From: DASZIT01 sp052143315
GTDB taxonomy: Bacteria; Actinomycetota; Acidimicrobiia; Acidimicrobiales; RAAP-2
Direction: 5' to 3'
Assembly: GCA_052143315.1 (NCBI GenBank)
Contig: JBKQTE010000037.1
Coordinates: 1 to 22,404 of the forward strand
DNA: 22,404 nucleotides
The notes below the pieces were generated by a model. It did not search any database. It saw only the letters and a program-made list of their open reading frames with translations, and was not told where the DNA came from. Made by a program: the position numbers and the translations under genes. Shown here piece after piece: positions 8,244-16,022 of this stretch; the stretch's first letter is position 1, and each line of letters opens with the position of its first letter.

Positions 8244-8377
8244 GTCGCACCCGAACACGGCGTTGAACAGCAGTGTTGGGAGCATCGGGTTTCCGGGTGG
8301 ATCCGGCTCACCGTGCCCAGGGGCCCCGCCGGACAGCGCTAACGCTTGCGTCGGCCGTCGGTGACCCCACCCTTCGA

Positions 8378-8404
8378 TGTCACATCGGCGGTCGCTGTGG
8401 GGTC
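8378..8404 (+). promoter_or_regulatory. Candidate ECF41-type autoregulatory promoter of the sigma gene
   Basis: A perfect TGTCACA (8378-8384) is followed by exactly 16 bases and then GGTC (8401-8404), against CGTC in the ECF41 consensus. It lies about 35 bases before the GTG start at 8439. Together with the matching site for the divergent CMD gene this suggests that the sigma factor transcribes both its own gene and its partner. Confidence 0.6.
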
Positions 8405-8438
8405 ATTGTGGTGACCGCCTTCAGCGAGGATGTGTGTA

Positions 8439-9323
8439 GTGGACGAGAACGACTGGCTGGCGGAGCGATTTGAGGAGCAGAGGACCCACCTGCGGGCCGT
8501 CGCCTACCGGATGCTGGGCTCGCTCACCGAGGCGGACGACGCTGTCCAGGACACCTGGGTGCGAGCCAGCCGGGCCGAGACGAGCGAGGTCGAGAACCTT
8601 GGCGGTTGGTTGACGACGATCACTGCCCGCGTCTGTCTCAACATGCTCCGCTCGCGCAAAGTCCGGCGCGAGGAGTCCCTGGAGGTGCATCTCCCCGATC
8701 CGGTCGTCAGCCCAGTGGGGGAACTTCAACCAGAGGAGGAGGCACTACTCGCCGACTCGGTCGGCCTGGCGCTCCAGGTCGTACTGGATGCTCTGGCTCC
8801 TGCTGAGCGCCTGGCCTTCGTGCTCCACGACATGTTCGAGCTGCCTTTCGAGGAGATCGCCCCCATGGTGGGTCGATCGCCGGTCGCGGCCAGGCAGCTG
8901 GCGAGTAGGGCACGGCGCCGGGTCAGGGGCGCCGAGATCCCCGACCCCGACCTGGCTCGTCAACGAGCGGTGGTCGATGCCTTTCTTCTGGCAGCCCGAG
9001 GTGGTGACTTCGACGCCCTGGTCGCCCTGCTCCACCCCGACGCCGTCCTGCGAGCCGACCTCGGCCCGAGCCGCCCTGCCGCGTCCACGATCGTTCGGGG
9101 CGCCGCGGCTGTCGCTAGGCAGGCGCGCCTCGGTGCCAATCCGGCGGCACTGCTCCATCCCGCGTTGGTAAATGGGGCGGCGGGCGTCGTCATCACGCTG
9201 GATGGGAAGCCGCACGTCGTCATGGCCTTCACCGTCGTCAACGACCAGGTCGTCGAGCTTGACATCATCGCCGACCCCGAACGCGTCCGTAGGGTCGCAT
9301 CAGCTGTCCTCGGTGGCGGGTAA
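8439..9323 (+). CDS. ECF41-like RNA polymerase sigma factor with SnoaL-like C-terminal extension
   Basis: A 294-residue sigma factor. Region 2 carries RMLGSLTEADDAVQDTW, the core-RNAP binding part. Region 4 carries LAFVLHDMFELPFEEIA, then GRSPVAARQLASRARRRVRG as the DNA-binding helix. From about residue 175 there is an NTF2/SnoaL-like extension (VDAFLLAARGGDFDALVALL) ending in VVELDIIADPERV. ECF41 factors use this extension instead of a classical anti-sigma factor. The interdomain HLPDPV and the extension's ADLGPSRP segment differ from the WLPEP and DGGG motifs I remember for core ECF41, so it may belong to a sister group (SigJ-like). The start chosen is GTG 8439, with GAGGA at 8426-8430 and an 8-base spacing; ATG 8430 would add three residues but lacks an SD. 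The gene is divergent from the CMD gene. Confidence 0.88.
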   Translation: MDENDWLAERFEEQRTHLRAVAYRMLGSLTEADDAVQDTWVRASRAETSEVENLGGWLTTITARVCLNMLRSRKVRREESLEVHLPDPVVSPVGELQPEEEALLADSVGLALQVVLDALAPAERLAFVLHDMFELPFEEIAPMVGRSPVAARQLASRARRRVRGAEIPDPDLARQRAVVDAFLLAARGGDFDALVALLHPDAVLRADLGPSRPAASTIVRGAAAVARQARLGANPAALLHPALVNGAAGVVITLDGKPHVVMAFTVVNDQVVELDIIADPERVRRVASAVLGGG

Positions 9324-9475
9324 CGCCACATGGCAGAGAGGCTGGGCATTGTGACTGGCGCCTGCAAACATCGAGTTGGACAGAGGCGAAGTCGAATCAC
9401 ACCATGTCGGGCTGCCCCAATCGTGCCGAACCGTCCCACCTGCCCGGCAGCGATCCGGGGCAGGGGCCCAGCCGT

Positions 9476-9508
9476 GTGGCATAGTCGTGGCATAGTTGTG
9501 GTATGACC
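9476..9508 (+). repeat. Three 11-bp tandem repeats over the toxin-antitoxin start
   Basis: GTGGCATAGTC (9476-9486), GTGGCATAGTT (9487-9497) and GTGGTATGACC (9498-9508) lie head to tail. The third copy contains the antitoxin ATG at 9503. There is no SD between the repeats and the start. A stacked-repeat operator for the MazE-like antitoxin is the simplest reading, possibly with a leaderless or very short leader mRNA. Confidence 0.5.
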
Positions 9509-9739
9509 CGTGTACGACTCAGCACCACCGTTGACGAGCAACTACTCGAAGACGCCCGGCGAGCACTCGAGGGCAAGCCTGATTCGATTGTCATCGACGA
9601 CGCTCTGGCCGCACTGCTCGCACGCCATCGTTCGGCCAAGGTCGACGCGGCCTATGCGGCCTACGACGAACGCCCGCTGGCCGAGCAGGACGAATGGGGC
9701 GATCTGGCTACCTTCCGCCAGGCTGCGGCGGCGTCGTGA
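9503..9739 (+). CDS. MazE/VapB-like antitoxin
   Basis: A 78-residue protein with an N-terminal strand-helix region (MTRVRLSTTVDEQLLEDARRAL) typical of small ribbon-helix-helix or MazE-type antitoxins. It is followed by an acidic C-terminus with AAYDERPLAEQDEWGDL. In such pairs the N-terminus binds operator DNA and the acidic tail covers the toxin. Its stop overlaps the next reading frame by GTGA, and that gene is clearly MazF/PemK-like, which is the main support for the call. The ATG at 9503 lies within the third 11-bp repeat. Confidence 0.82.
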   Translation: MTRVRLSTTVDEQLLEDARRALEGKPDSIVIDDALAALLARHRSAKVDAAYAAYDERPLAEQDEWGDLATFRQAAAAS

Positions 9740-10065
9740 GCCCCATGCCCGCCAGAGGTGAGATCTGGTGGTGTGCGTTGCCCGGGATCGGCCGGAGGCC
9801 AGTCGTCGTGCTGTCACGCAACGCGGCGATTCCCCGCTTGCGTCGCGCCCTGGTCGCTCCGTGCACGACGACCATCCGCGGCCTGCCGAGCGAAGTCATC
9901 CTCGATCCCAGCGAGGACCCGATCCCGCGCCAATCTGCCGTCAACCTCGATTCGGTGGGGAGCGTGGCCATCGCCGTTCTGGTCGAGCGGATCGGACGCC
10001 TGGCGGACGTGAGGATGAGCGAGGTCTGCACAGCGCTCGAGGTCGCCGTCGACTGCGGCGGTTGA
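9736..10065 (+). CDS. MazF/PemK-family toxin (endoribonuclease)
   Basis: MazF toxins cleave mRNA at short single-stranded motifs. The protein begins RGEIWWCALPGIGRRPVVVL, the signature GEIWW strand and RP..VL core of the PemK/MazF fold. It continues with ALVAPCTTTIRGLPSEVIL and QSAVNLDSVGSV, the segments that form the conserved beta-barrel, and ends with the helix MSEVCTALEVAVDC. About 106-109 residues is normal for the family and no lesion is visible, so it may be active. The start is either GTG 9736, overlapping the antitoxin stop (GTGA), or ATG 9745; neither has a clear SD, which favours coupling to the antitoxin. Confidence 0.88.
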   Translation: MSPMPARGEIWWCALPGIGRRPVVVLSRNAAIPRLRRALVAPCTTTIRGLPSEVILDPSEDPIPRQSAVNLDSVGSVAIAVLVERIGRLADVRMSEVCTALEVAVDCGG

Positions 10066-10373
10066 CAAGCAACTGCGCCGGCGTCCCATCCAGCAGCCGG
10101 CGTTCAGTCATCCCTTGACGGGTCCAGGCCGTATGGAGATCTTGGGAGATGGCCCGACGCCACGTAACGCTGATCGCTCATGAGGCGCTGGCTGGACTCA
10201 GTACCGAAGGACTTCTTGCATATCGCGCTCGATTGCCCTCGCCAGTGGTCTGTCGCCCAAATGGCTTGATTGGTCGTGGCTACGCTGGCCATTGATCGCG
10301 GCGCCAGGGATGAGTTCGACACGACGGGAACGTCTAACTCGGAGACGCATCGCCACCAGACAAGGAGCACACC
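10066..10373. other. Intergenic stretch between the MazF gene and the DHFR-like gene
   Basis: It holds a 7-bp inverted repeat just past the toxin stop (CGCCGGC at 10076-10082, GCCGGCG at 10096-10102, 13-base loop). This could be a transcription terminator or mRNA hairpin but has no T-run. A 50-codon reading frame on the minus strand (10198-10350) has no convincing ribosome site. The last bases hold the SD of the next gene, AAGGAG at 10362-10367. No promoter can be assigned. Confidence 0.4.
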
Positions 10374-10991
10374 ATGGGCAAACTCATCGTGACCGAGTTC
10401 GTGACGCTCGACGGAGTGGCACAGGCGCCTGGAGGACCCGACGAGGACCGCGATGGCGGCTTCGCTCACGGCGGGTGGCAGGCGCCACTGGCGGACCGGG
10501 AGTCGGGCGGGGTCATATTCGAGCAAGCGAGGAGCATGGACGCCCTGCTCCTCGGACGAAGGACCTACGAGATCTTTGCCGACTACTGGCCAAACGCTCC
10601 GCAGGAGATCCCGTTCACCCGCCTGCTCAACGGCGTCCCCAAGTACGTTGCCAGCCGCACACTCGCTGGCTCTCTCGCCTGGCAGGGGTCGACGCTCGTC
10701 GCCGACGACCTCACCGAGAACATCACCGCCCTCAAGGGGCGCCATGATGAAGTCCACGTCATCGGCAGTCTCGACTTCTTGCAGTCTCTGCTGCGCTTCG
10801 GCCTCGTCGACCGGCTGAACCTGTGGGTGTACCCGCTGCTGCTCGGCAGCGGCAAGCAGGTGTTCGCCGACGGGACCGTACCCACGGCGCTGCGCCTCAT
10901 CGAATCGGTCACCTACCCGAGCGGCACGCTCCACCTCGCCTACGAGACCGCCGGCGTGCCCACGTACGGCAGCCTCGCCACGCAGGAATAG
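10374..10991 (+). CDS. Dihydrofolate reductase / RibD C-terminal family protein
   Basis: A 205-residue protein of the stand-alone RibD-C/DHFR-like group (YwjB/YyaP-like). It begins MGKLIVTEFVTLDGVAQAPG, followed by GGWQAP, LLLGRRTYEIFADYWP, then VHVIGSLDFLQSLLRFGLVD and LWVYPLLLGSGKQVF. The strand LLGRRTYE and the VIGS/LLGSGK segments form the NADPH-binding fold. Members are annotated as reductases but their substrates are mostly unknown, and a true role in folate is unlikely to be provable from sequence. The start is firm: AAGGAG six bases before ATG. It appears to be a single-gene unit; the flanking gaps are over 300 bp. Confidence 0.9.
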   Translation: MGKLIVTEFVTLDGVAQAPGGPDEDRDGGFAHGGWQAPLADRESGGVIFEQARSMDALLLGRRTYEIFADYWPNAPQEIPFTRLLNGVPKYVASRTLAGSLAWQGSTLVADDLTENITALKGRHDEVHVIGSLDFLQSLLRFGLVDRLNLWVYPLLLGSGKQVFADGTVPTALRLIESVTYPSGTLHLAYETAGVPTYGSLATQE

Positions 10992-11368
10992 GACCCACAA
11001 CTCCTCACCGGAGGTTCACGAGTCTCCCACCGGACTGCAACGTCCATGCCCACGCCTATCTCCGAGGTGCAGGAGCGTGGCGCTCGTGATCGGCAAGCGC
11101 CAATGGGTCTTCGCGACCGGCGTATCGGCCCTGAGCCGGCGACCCTGGGGCACCGGCTGACATGATCGTGGAATGGAGCCGCCCCCCTCGAGGTCGATGG
11201 GTCTGGGTGGCCGGCCTGGTCGTGGGGGTGATTGTTCGGAGGCACCCCACCCACTGGGCGGTCAGTGCTGGTCAGTCTCCACCACTCGGGCTCTACGATC
11301 ACGATCTGCGCCACCAGTTTCGATGGATCTTCACAGCGCAGTGCCGCCAGATGGACCAAAGGGGGCAA
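10992..11368. other. Intergenic stretch before the NTF2-like gene
   Basis: I see no gene here. A 6-bp inverted repeat, AGCCGG (11134-11139) with CCGGCT (11153-11158), is the only structure. An open frame in phase with the downstream gene reaches back to 11162, but its translation is basic and Trp/Pro-rich, has no SD and does not look like the NTF2 fold, so I treat it as non-coding. Confidence 0.4.
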
Positions 11369-11809
11369 GTGACCAAGTACACAGAGGACAGCTCCAATTT
11401 TGGAGCTGATGGCCCGTTCTTCCAGATCATTCGAGAAGGGCTTACGGACCTCGTTGATGGCGAGGACTACTTCGACCTGCTCGCTGACAATGTCGTCTTC
11501 GAGTACGTCATCTCTGTGCCTGGTTATCCCAAGCGGGTCGAAGGCCGGCAGAACATCATCGACCTGTACAGCGACTACGACAGCTTCCTGAACGTGCGCA
11601 GCGCCGACAATCTCCATGTCTATCGAGATCCGGTAGCGTCGGTCGTGGTCCTTGAGTATGAAGTCCACGGCGAATCTGTGCAGACCGGGCGTCCGTACGA
11701 CAACCGGTTCGCTTCTATCGTCACAATCAGGGACGGCAAAGTGGCACGGTGGCGGGACTACCTAGACCCGGTGGCAGTGTTCGATGCCACAGGTTGGCCT
11801 GGAGTATGA
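11369..11809 (+). CDS. NTF2-like / SnoaL-like protein
   Basis: A 146-residue protein of the nuclear-transport-factor-2-like fold. The helix-strand start FFQIIREGLTDLVDGEDYFD is followed by LLADNVVFEYVISVPGYP and RVEGRQNIIDLYSDY, then the strands VVVLEYEVHGESVQTGRPY and FASIVTIRDGKVARWRDYLD. This DGKVxxWRDYxDP ending is typical of SnoaL-like polyketide cyclase or isomerase-like proteins. A function cannot be chosen between binding protein, isomerase and hydrolase. The start is GTG 11369, with AAAGGGGG just before it; ATG 11351 is in frame, adds six residues and lacks an SD. The lipoprotein gene follows 55 bp later. Confidence 0.82.
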   Translation: MTKYTEDSSNFGADGPFFQIIREGLTDLVDGEDYFDLLADNVVFEYVISVPGYPKRVEGRQNIIDLYSDYDSFLNVRSADNLHVYRDPVASVVVLEYEVHGESVQTGRPYDNRFASIVTIRDGKVARWRDYLDPVAVFDATGWPGV

Positions 11810-11864
11810 CTCTCCCACCTCCCACCTCCCGGCGATCAGGGACAGGGAGTGCGAAGATCGATGG

Positions 11865-12332
11865 ATGCATGCGGCCTTGAAGCGGTTCAAACTCGGGACT
11901 GGGATTCTTGGTCCATTGGGTCTGGCTGTCTTGTCGACCGTGCTCGTTGGATGTTCGTCCAGCAGCGTCGTCACTGAGGCTTGCGGCGTGAATCCGGCGT
12001 CGTTCGGTCCTCTGCCCAGCCCAACGCCGCTCACCTCGAAGCCGCTGGCCATCCAGCTGCCGTTAAGCGAGCCTCGCTTCGTCGTCGTGGTTCAGCGGGG
12101 ACAGCGGTTTCAATTGGTGTCGACCAGAGCACCGAAGCCCCCCATATCTTGCGCTCAGGGCATCTTGCGATCCGGCCAGCAAAGCACCCGTGGCGGCGGA
12201 AGCTCGGCGACATTCATCGCAATGAACGTCGGATGGGCAGAGGTGGTCACAAGCGTTCCCGTCTACGGCGGGAGCATAGAGCAACCGGTGCCAACCACCG
12301 TGCTCATCGAAGTCCGGCCCACGAAAACGTGA
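11865..12332 (+). CDS. Predicted lipoprotein of unknown function
   Basis: A 155-residue protein with a signal peptide (basic LKRFKLG, hydrophobic LGLAVLSTVLVG) ending in the lipobox LVGC at residue 30, followed by a serine-rich linker. It is therefore probably lipid-anchored outside the membrane. The mature part has one more cysteine pair (TEACG and PPISCAQG) that could form a disulfide, and strand-rich segments (PRFVVVVQRGQRFQLV, TTVLIEVRP). I do not recognise a domain. The start ATG 11865 fits the signal peptide; in-frame upstream sequence to 11784 is hydrophilic and unlikely to be translated. GGGAG at 11845-11849 is a distant SD. A hairpin terminator follows. Confidence 0.7.
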   Translation: MHAALKRFKLGTGILGPLGLAVLSTVLVGCSSSSVVTEACGVNPASFGPLPSPTPLTSKPLAIQLPLSEPRFVVVVQRGQRFQLVSTRAPKPPISCAQGILRSGQQSTRGGGSSATFIAMNVGWAEVVTSVPVYGGSIEQPVPTTVLIEVRPTKT

Positions 12333-12338
12333 AGCCCC

Positions 12339-12365
12339 GCCCCGCCGATACGGGGCACCCGCTTT
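12339..12365 (+). terminator. Probable intrinsic terminator after the lipoprotein gene
   Basis: GCCCCG (12339-12344) and CGGGGC (12351-12356) form a perfect 6-bp stem around a 6-base loop. A short T-run (TTTT at 12362-12365) follows a few bases later. It begins 7 bases after the stop codon. The T-run is short and separated from the stem, so termination may be weak. Confidence 0.5.
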
Positions 12366-12467
12366 TCCACTCACATGAAGTGTCGGGGCGTGCACGCGCG
12401 ATACCCTCGCCAGCAGGACAGCTCCGCCAATCGGTGGATGCGCAGCTCGTCAGGCTTGGAGGCTTCC

Positions 12468-12674
12468 ATGGGAGAGATGGCGATTCTTACTCAGCTCGGG
12501 TCGATGAATGCGGCTGAGAAGCGAGACCTCTATCTCAAGTTCGCCGAGAGCGAACTTCAGGCGTCGATGCGGCGAACCTGGGCAGGTGGCCAGACTGCGC
12601 ACGCTGCAAGGGCAAATGCTGCTGCGACCTTGGCCCTCGCGTTCACCCAAGAGGTGCGGGAGTCAAGCCCATAA
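12468..12674 (+). CDS. Small protein of unknown function
   Basis: A 68-residue, mostly helical protein with the segment EKRDLYLKFAESELQASMRR and an Ala-rich C-terminal helix (AARANAAATLALAF). No family is recognised. Coding is supported by GGAGG at 12458-12462, five bases before ATG 12468. The in-frame sequence before that ATG (from 12375) has no SD. It lies after the terminator of the lipoprotein gene and is probably its own unit. Confidence 0.5.
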   Translation: MGEMAILTQLGSMNAAEKRDLYLKFAESELQASMRRTWAGGQTAHAARANAAATLALAFTQEVRESSP

Positions 12675-12868
12675 GGCACCATCGGGCTCCGCTCGGGATA
12701 CCCGCCATCATCCATTCTTCGGGGACAGTCAGGGAAGTAGTCCGAACGCCTCGATGTGTGCGGGCCGAACGACCGCGAAATAGTGCGGCTCCCTGCTCTA
12801 CGGGGGCAAGCCCAACCGGGTTCTATGCGCCACGGTGAGACGCCACTGATGAAATCCGACGAGGTCCT

Positions 12869-15748
12869 TTAGAAAGCTATGACGAATGGTAAGCGTGTTC
12901 CGGCGGGGTGTGCCTCCACTGGGTCCGGAGTTCCAACGACCGACTGGGCGGCCAGGAAGGCCGCCACGGCGTCCGCCTCCAGGGGTCGGGCGTAGAGATA
13001 GCCCTGACCGCTGTCGCACTGCTCCCGTTGGAGCTGGGAGTACTGCTCGGACTCCTCAATCCCCTCGGCCAGGGTCTCGAGACCCAGGGTCTTGCCCAAC
13101 TGGACCAGGGTGCGGATGAGGGCCCCGGACTCGGGTGAGTCGGCCATGGACGAGATGAACAACCGGTCGATCTTCAAGGTGTCAACGGGGAGCTGTTGGA
13201 GGTAGGCCAGCGAGGAGTAGCCGGTACCGAAGTCGTCGATGGCCACCCGGACCCCGGTGGCCTTCAACACGGTCAGGCGGGGCACCACCGTGGCCACGTG
13301 CTTCATGATGGCCGTCTCGGTGATCTCGATGATCAACGAGTGCGGGTCGAAGCCCGAGGTGGCCAGGGCGCAACGCACATCGTCGACCAGACGGTCGGTC
13401 TCCAGCTGGCGGGCCGAGACGTTGACCGAGACGTCGAGCTGGTAGCCAAGGGCGTGCCAGTGGGCCCCTTGGCGACAGGCCTCGGTGAGCACCCAGGCCC
13501 CGACCTCGCAGATCATCCCGGAGTCCTCCAGGACCGGGATGAACTCGTCGGGTCCCACCACCCCCCGGTCGGGGTGGTCCCAGCGCAACAAGGCCTCAAC
13601 CCCGATGGTCTGGCCCCCGGCCAAGTTGAAGATGGGCTGGTAGACGAGGAAGAACGCTTCACTGGCCAGGGCGTCTCGAAGGTCCATCTCCAACAGGTGC
13701 TGGTCCTGGACGACGGTGTGCATCTTGGGCTCGAAGACCACGAAGCGGTCCTTGCCGGCAGCCTTGGCCTCATAGAGGGCGATGTCGGCGTCGCGGAGCA
13801 GCTCGGCGGCCGTCGGCCGGGAGCCCACGGCGATCCCAATGCTGGCGGTCAGGGTCACCGGCCCCCCCACCGATCCCTCCAGGTCGAAGGGGGCTCGGAC
13901 TACCTCCAGCAGGCGTTCTGCGACCAGCTCGGGCCCGGCGTCCATGCTGGGGCCGTCGAGCAGCACCAAGAACTCGTCGCCCCCCAGACGCCCGACGGAG
14001 TCGGACTCCCGCATGGTCAGAGTGAGCCGCTCGGACACCGCCCGGAGGAGCTGGTCCCCGACTCCGTGGCCCAGGGAGTCGTTCACGCCCTTGAAGCCGT
14101 CGAGGTCGATGAACAGGGCGGCCACCTGGACCGGGAACCGTCGGGCCCGGGCCAGCAGCTGCTCGGTGCGGTCGAGGATCAGGGCCCGGTTAGGCAGGCC
14201 GGTCAGGGCGTCGTGCAACGCCTGGAAGCGGATCTGGTCGACCAGGCGAGCATTGGCGATGGCGATGGAGGCCTGGGCGGCCAATCCTTTCAGCCGCTCG
14301 ACCAGCCTCGGGGTGATGGTCAGCCGCTCGGGATCACTGGTGACCCCGGCCACGATGAAGCCGATCACCTCGCCGGCCACGGTGATCGGCGCCGAGACGC
14401 TGGCCAGGGTGCCGACTTCCGAGAACGAACTCTCCACGAGGCCGCTCTCGGAGACCATGTACCTGCCTCCGCCCTTGAAGACCCGAGATCCCGCCTCGGA
14501 CACCACCTCATCGGGGTAGCCGACGGAGCCGGCCAGCCGAAATTCCTCCGGTGTGGCGGCTCCGGCATCCCCATGGTGCAAGAAGACGGCGGCCCGGTCG
14601 CAGTCGATGACATCGGGCACCGCCCGGGCCACCTTCGATGCCATCTCGCCGGTGCTCACGATCTCAGCCAGCGAGGTGGACAGGCCCAACAGGGCCTGGG
14701 CGGTGTTGGCCAGGTGCCGGGCATCCTCCATGGCATCCGCCGCATCGAGGGCGGCGGCGGCCAGCTGGGCATAGGTCTCGAGGATGACCCGAACCTGTGA
14801 CGTGAACAGGCCTCCGTCCTCGTCGAGGGCGAGTACGCCGTAGTGGTGCCGGACCGACGCAACCGCGATGGCAGCTATGCCTGGTCGACCGGCGCCTCCC
14901 TCCAAGAGGTCGTCGGCCATCGAGGCCGCATCGGCTCCGGTGAGTCCTTCGGAGTAGACCTTGCGAGGACTCCCCGATCGGGGCTCGAGTGCCAGCAGAG
15001 CGCCACTGGCGCCGACGGCGCGCAACGAGGAGCCCACGATCCCTTGGAGGACGTCCTCATAGCGCTCGTTGGAGGCCAGGTCGGTGACCATCGCCTGCAA
15101 CTGCTCGAGGCGCGCTTCGAGCAGTTGCGCCCGTACCTCGAGATACTCGGCCCGCGTCGTCGCCTCGTCGACAAGCTCCCAGCGCACCCGGAACAGGCAG
15201 ACCGCGTCACCACGGCACTGGCACTGCTCTTGGGTGACCTCGGCGGGGGGAAGTCCGAAGAACATGGGGATCTGGGCGTACTGTCGCGTCACGAACTCGC
15301 AGAACTCCGGGTAGGGCGCGTATCCGTCGACGAACCACTCGCCAATCGTCCACTCGTTGGGCCCGAGCTCGGTCAGCTCGTACCGTCGTATGGGCACCAG
15401 AACGTTGAAGCCGTCGCCGGTGGCCAGAACCGCTCCAGGAGAGCCGAGCGACTGGATGCTCTGGGCCAACTCTGTGTTCCCCATGCTCATCGGTGGCGGA
15501 TGGTCCTTGCCGGCACAAGAGGCCGAGTCCAACGCAACCTTGGCCTCTTCGAGCAAACGCCTGAACTGCCGATAGGAGCTCCACGATCTCATGTCGTTGA
15601 GCTCGTCGATGGTGCGCGCTTCGCCGGCCCTGTGCAGGATGTCGCCGATCTCGTCCGCCGACAGAACCGAGGCCACGAAGTCCATCAGCATGGTTGTATA
15701 GAGACCCGAGACGTGGTGTTCCGCCACCGGATCCGCGCTAGTCGCCAT
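12869..15748 (-). CDS. V4R-like / GAF / GAF / GGDEF / EAL cyclic-di-GMP signalling protein
   Basis: A 959-residue soluble protein. Residues about 10-190 resemble a V4R-type sensor domain, with the cysteine cluster C176-x-C178-x5-C184 in QCQCRGDAVCLFRVRW. A predicted helical linker (RAQLLEARLEQLQAM) leads to two GAF-like domains, about 230-340 (weaker) and 360-505. The GGDEF domain runs from about 510 to 675, with the intact motif GRLGGDEF (589-593) and an inhibitory RxxD site R580-D583 five residues before it. The EAL domain (about 685-935) has VEALLRW (E718), NVSARQL, EITET, DDFGTGYSS (838-846), LKID (K859) and AEG (E894). Both synthesis and hydrolysis of c-di-GMP look possible. The start is ATG 15748, with a perfect AAGGAGGT at 15762-15769 although 13 bases away; ATG 15787 would add 13 residues. 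No transmembrane segment is seen. Confidence 0.9.
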   Translation of the reverse strand: MATSADPVAEHHVSGLYTTMLMDFVASVLSADEIGDILHRAGEARTIDELNDMRSWSSYRQFRRLLEEAKVALDSASCAGKDHPPPMSMGNTELAQSIQSLGSPGAVLATGDGFNVLVPIRRYELTELGPNEWTIGEWFVDGYAPYPEFCEFVTRQYAQIPMFFGLPPAEVTQEQCQCRGDAVCLFRVRWELVDEATTRAEYLEVRAQLLEARLEQLQAMVTDLASNERYEDVLQGIVGSSLRAVGASGALLALEPRSGSPRKVYSEGLTGADAASMADDLLEGGAGRPGIAAIAVASVRHHYGVLALDEDGGLFTSQVRVILETYAQLAAAALDAADAMEDARHLANTAQALLGLSTSLAEIVSTGEMASKVARAVPDVIDCDRAAVFLHHGDAGAATPEEFRLAGSVGYPDEVVSEAGSRVFKGGGRYMVSESGLVESSFSEVGTLASVSAPITVAGEVIGFIVAGVTSDPERLTITPRLVERLKGLAAQASIAIANARLVDQIRFQALHDALTGLPNRALILDRTEQLLARARRFPVQVAALFIDLDGFKGVNDSLGHGVGDQLLRAVSERLTLTMRESDSVGRLGGDEFLVLLDGPSMDAGPELVAERLLEVVRAPFDLEGSVGGPVTLTASIGIAVGSRPTAAELLRDADIALYEAKAAGKDRFVVFEPKMHTVVQDQHLLEMDLRDALASEAFFLVYQPIFNLAGGQTIGVEALLRWDHPDRGVVGPDEFIPVLEDSGMICEVGAWVLTEACRQGAHWHALGYQLDVSVNVSARQLETDRLVDDVRCALATSGFDPHSLIIEITETAIMKHVATVVPRLTVLKATGVRVAIDDFGTGYSSLAYLQQLPVDTLKIDRLFISSMADSPESGALIRTLVQLGKTLGLETLAEGIEESEQYSQLQREQCDSGQGYLYARPLEADAVAAFLAAQSVVGTPDPVEAHPAGTRLPFVIAF

Positions 15749-15978
15749 CCTTGTAGTGTCGACCTCCTTTGCCGACAGCTTGAGCATCGATCCCCGATGT
15801 CGGGATCGCCCGCGCATGCCCCCCCAAGGTTCACTCGATTAGGAAAAGGGACTGTTCGGATTCTGGTGGGGTCCGAGCCTTGCCACGGACATGTCCATCA
15901 AGCGCTCCTCGGCCGTCCCTGACGGTCGCACCAGGGCTGGGGTTGCAACGCAAAGCACGTGAGACCCCGATGCCGAGA

Positions 15979-15999
15979 AAACCCAGTAGCGATGGGTTT
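15979..15999 (+). repeat. Perfect 7-bp inverted repeat in a leader region
   Basis: AAACCCA (15979-15985) and TGGGTTT (15993-15999) enclose seven bases (GTAGCGA). The hairpin sits 24 bases before the ATG of the truncated Rossmann-protein gene and close to its SD. It may be an operator or an mRNA hairpin of the original gene. The rest of 15749-15978 shows no gene and must contain the promoter of the GGDEF/EAL gene. Confidence 0.4.
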
Positions 16000-16022
16000 G
16001 ACGTCAATCTGAGAGGAGCGCC

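Noticed and set aside
10198..10350. A 50-codon minus-strand frame ending LARAIERDMQEVLRY
   Set aside because: The C-terminal end looks protein-like, but the N-terminus is Arg-rich, no convincing SD precedes ATG 10350 and I recognise no family. A comparison with relatives would decide.
10104..11000. A 298-codon minus-strand frame across the DHFR-like gene
   Set aside because: The opposite strand holds a recognisable DHFR/RibD-like gene with a strong SD.
13196..14800. A 534-codon open frame on the plus strand opposite the GGDEF/EAL gene
   Set aside because: The minus-strand frame has complete GAF, GGDEF and EAL motifs; the plus-strand translation is low-complexity, a usual effect of GC-rich codon bias.
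15921..15956. ACGCAAAGC (15948-15956) and AGGGC nearby, resembling the core of a c-di-GMP-I riboswitch beside a GGDEF/EAL gene
   Set aside because: The GGGCAAACC receptor, the GAAA loop and the P1a stem are missing, and it lies on the strand of the truncated Rossmann gene. A covariance-model search would settle it.
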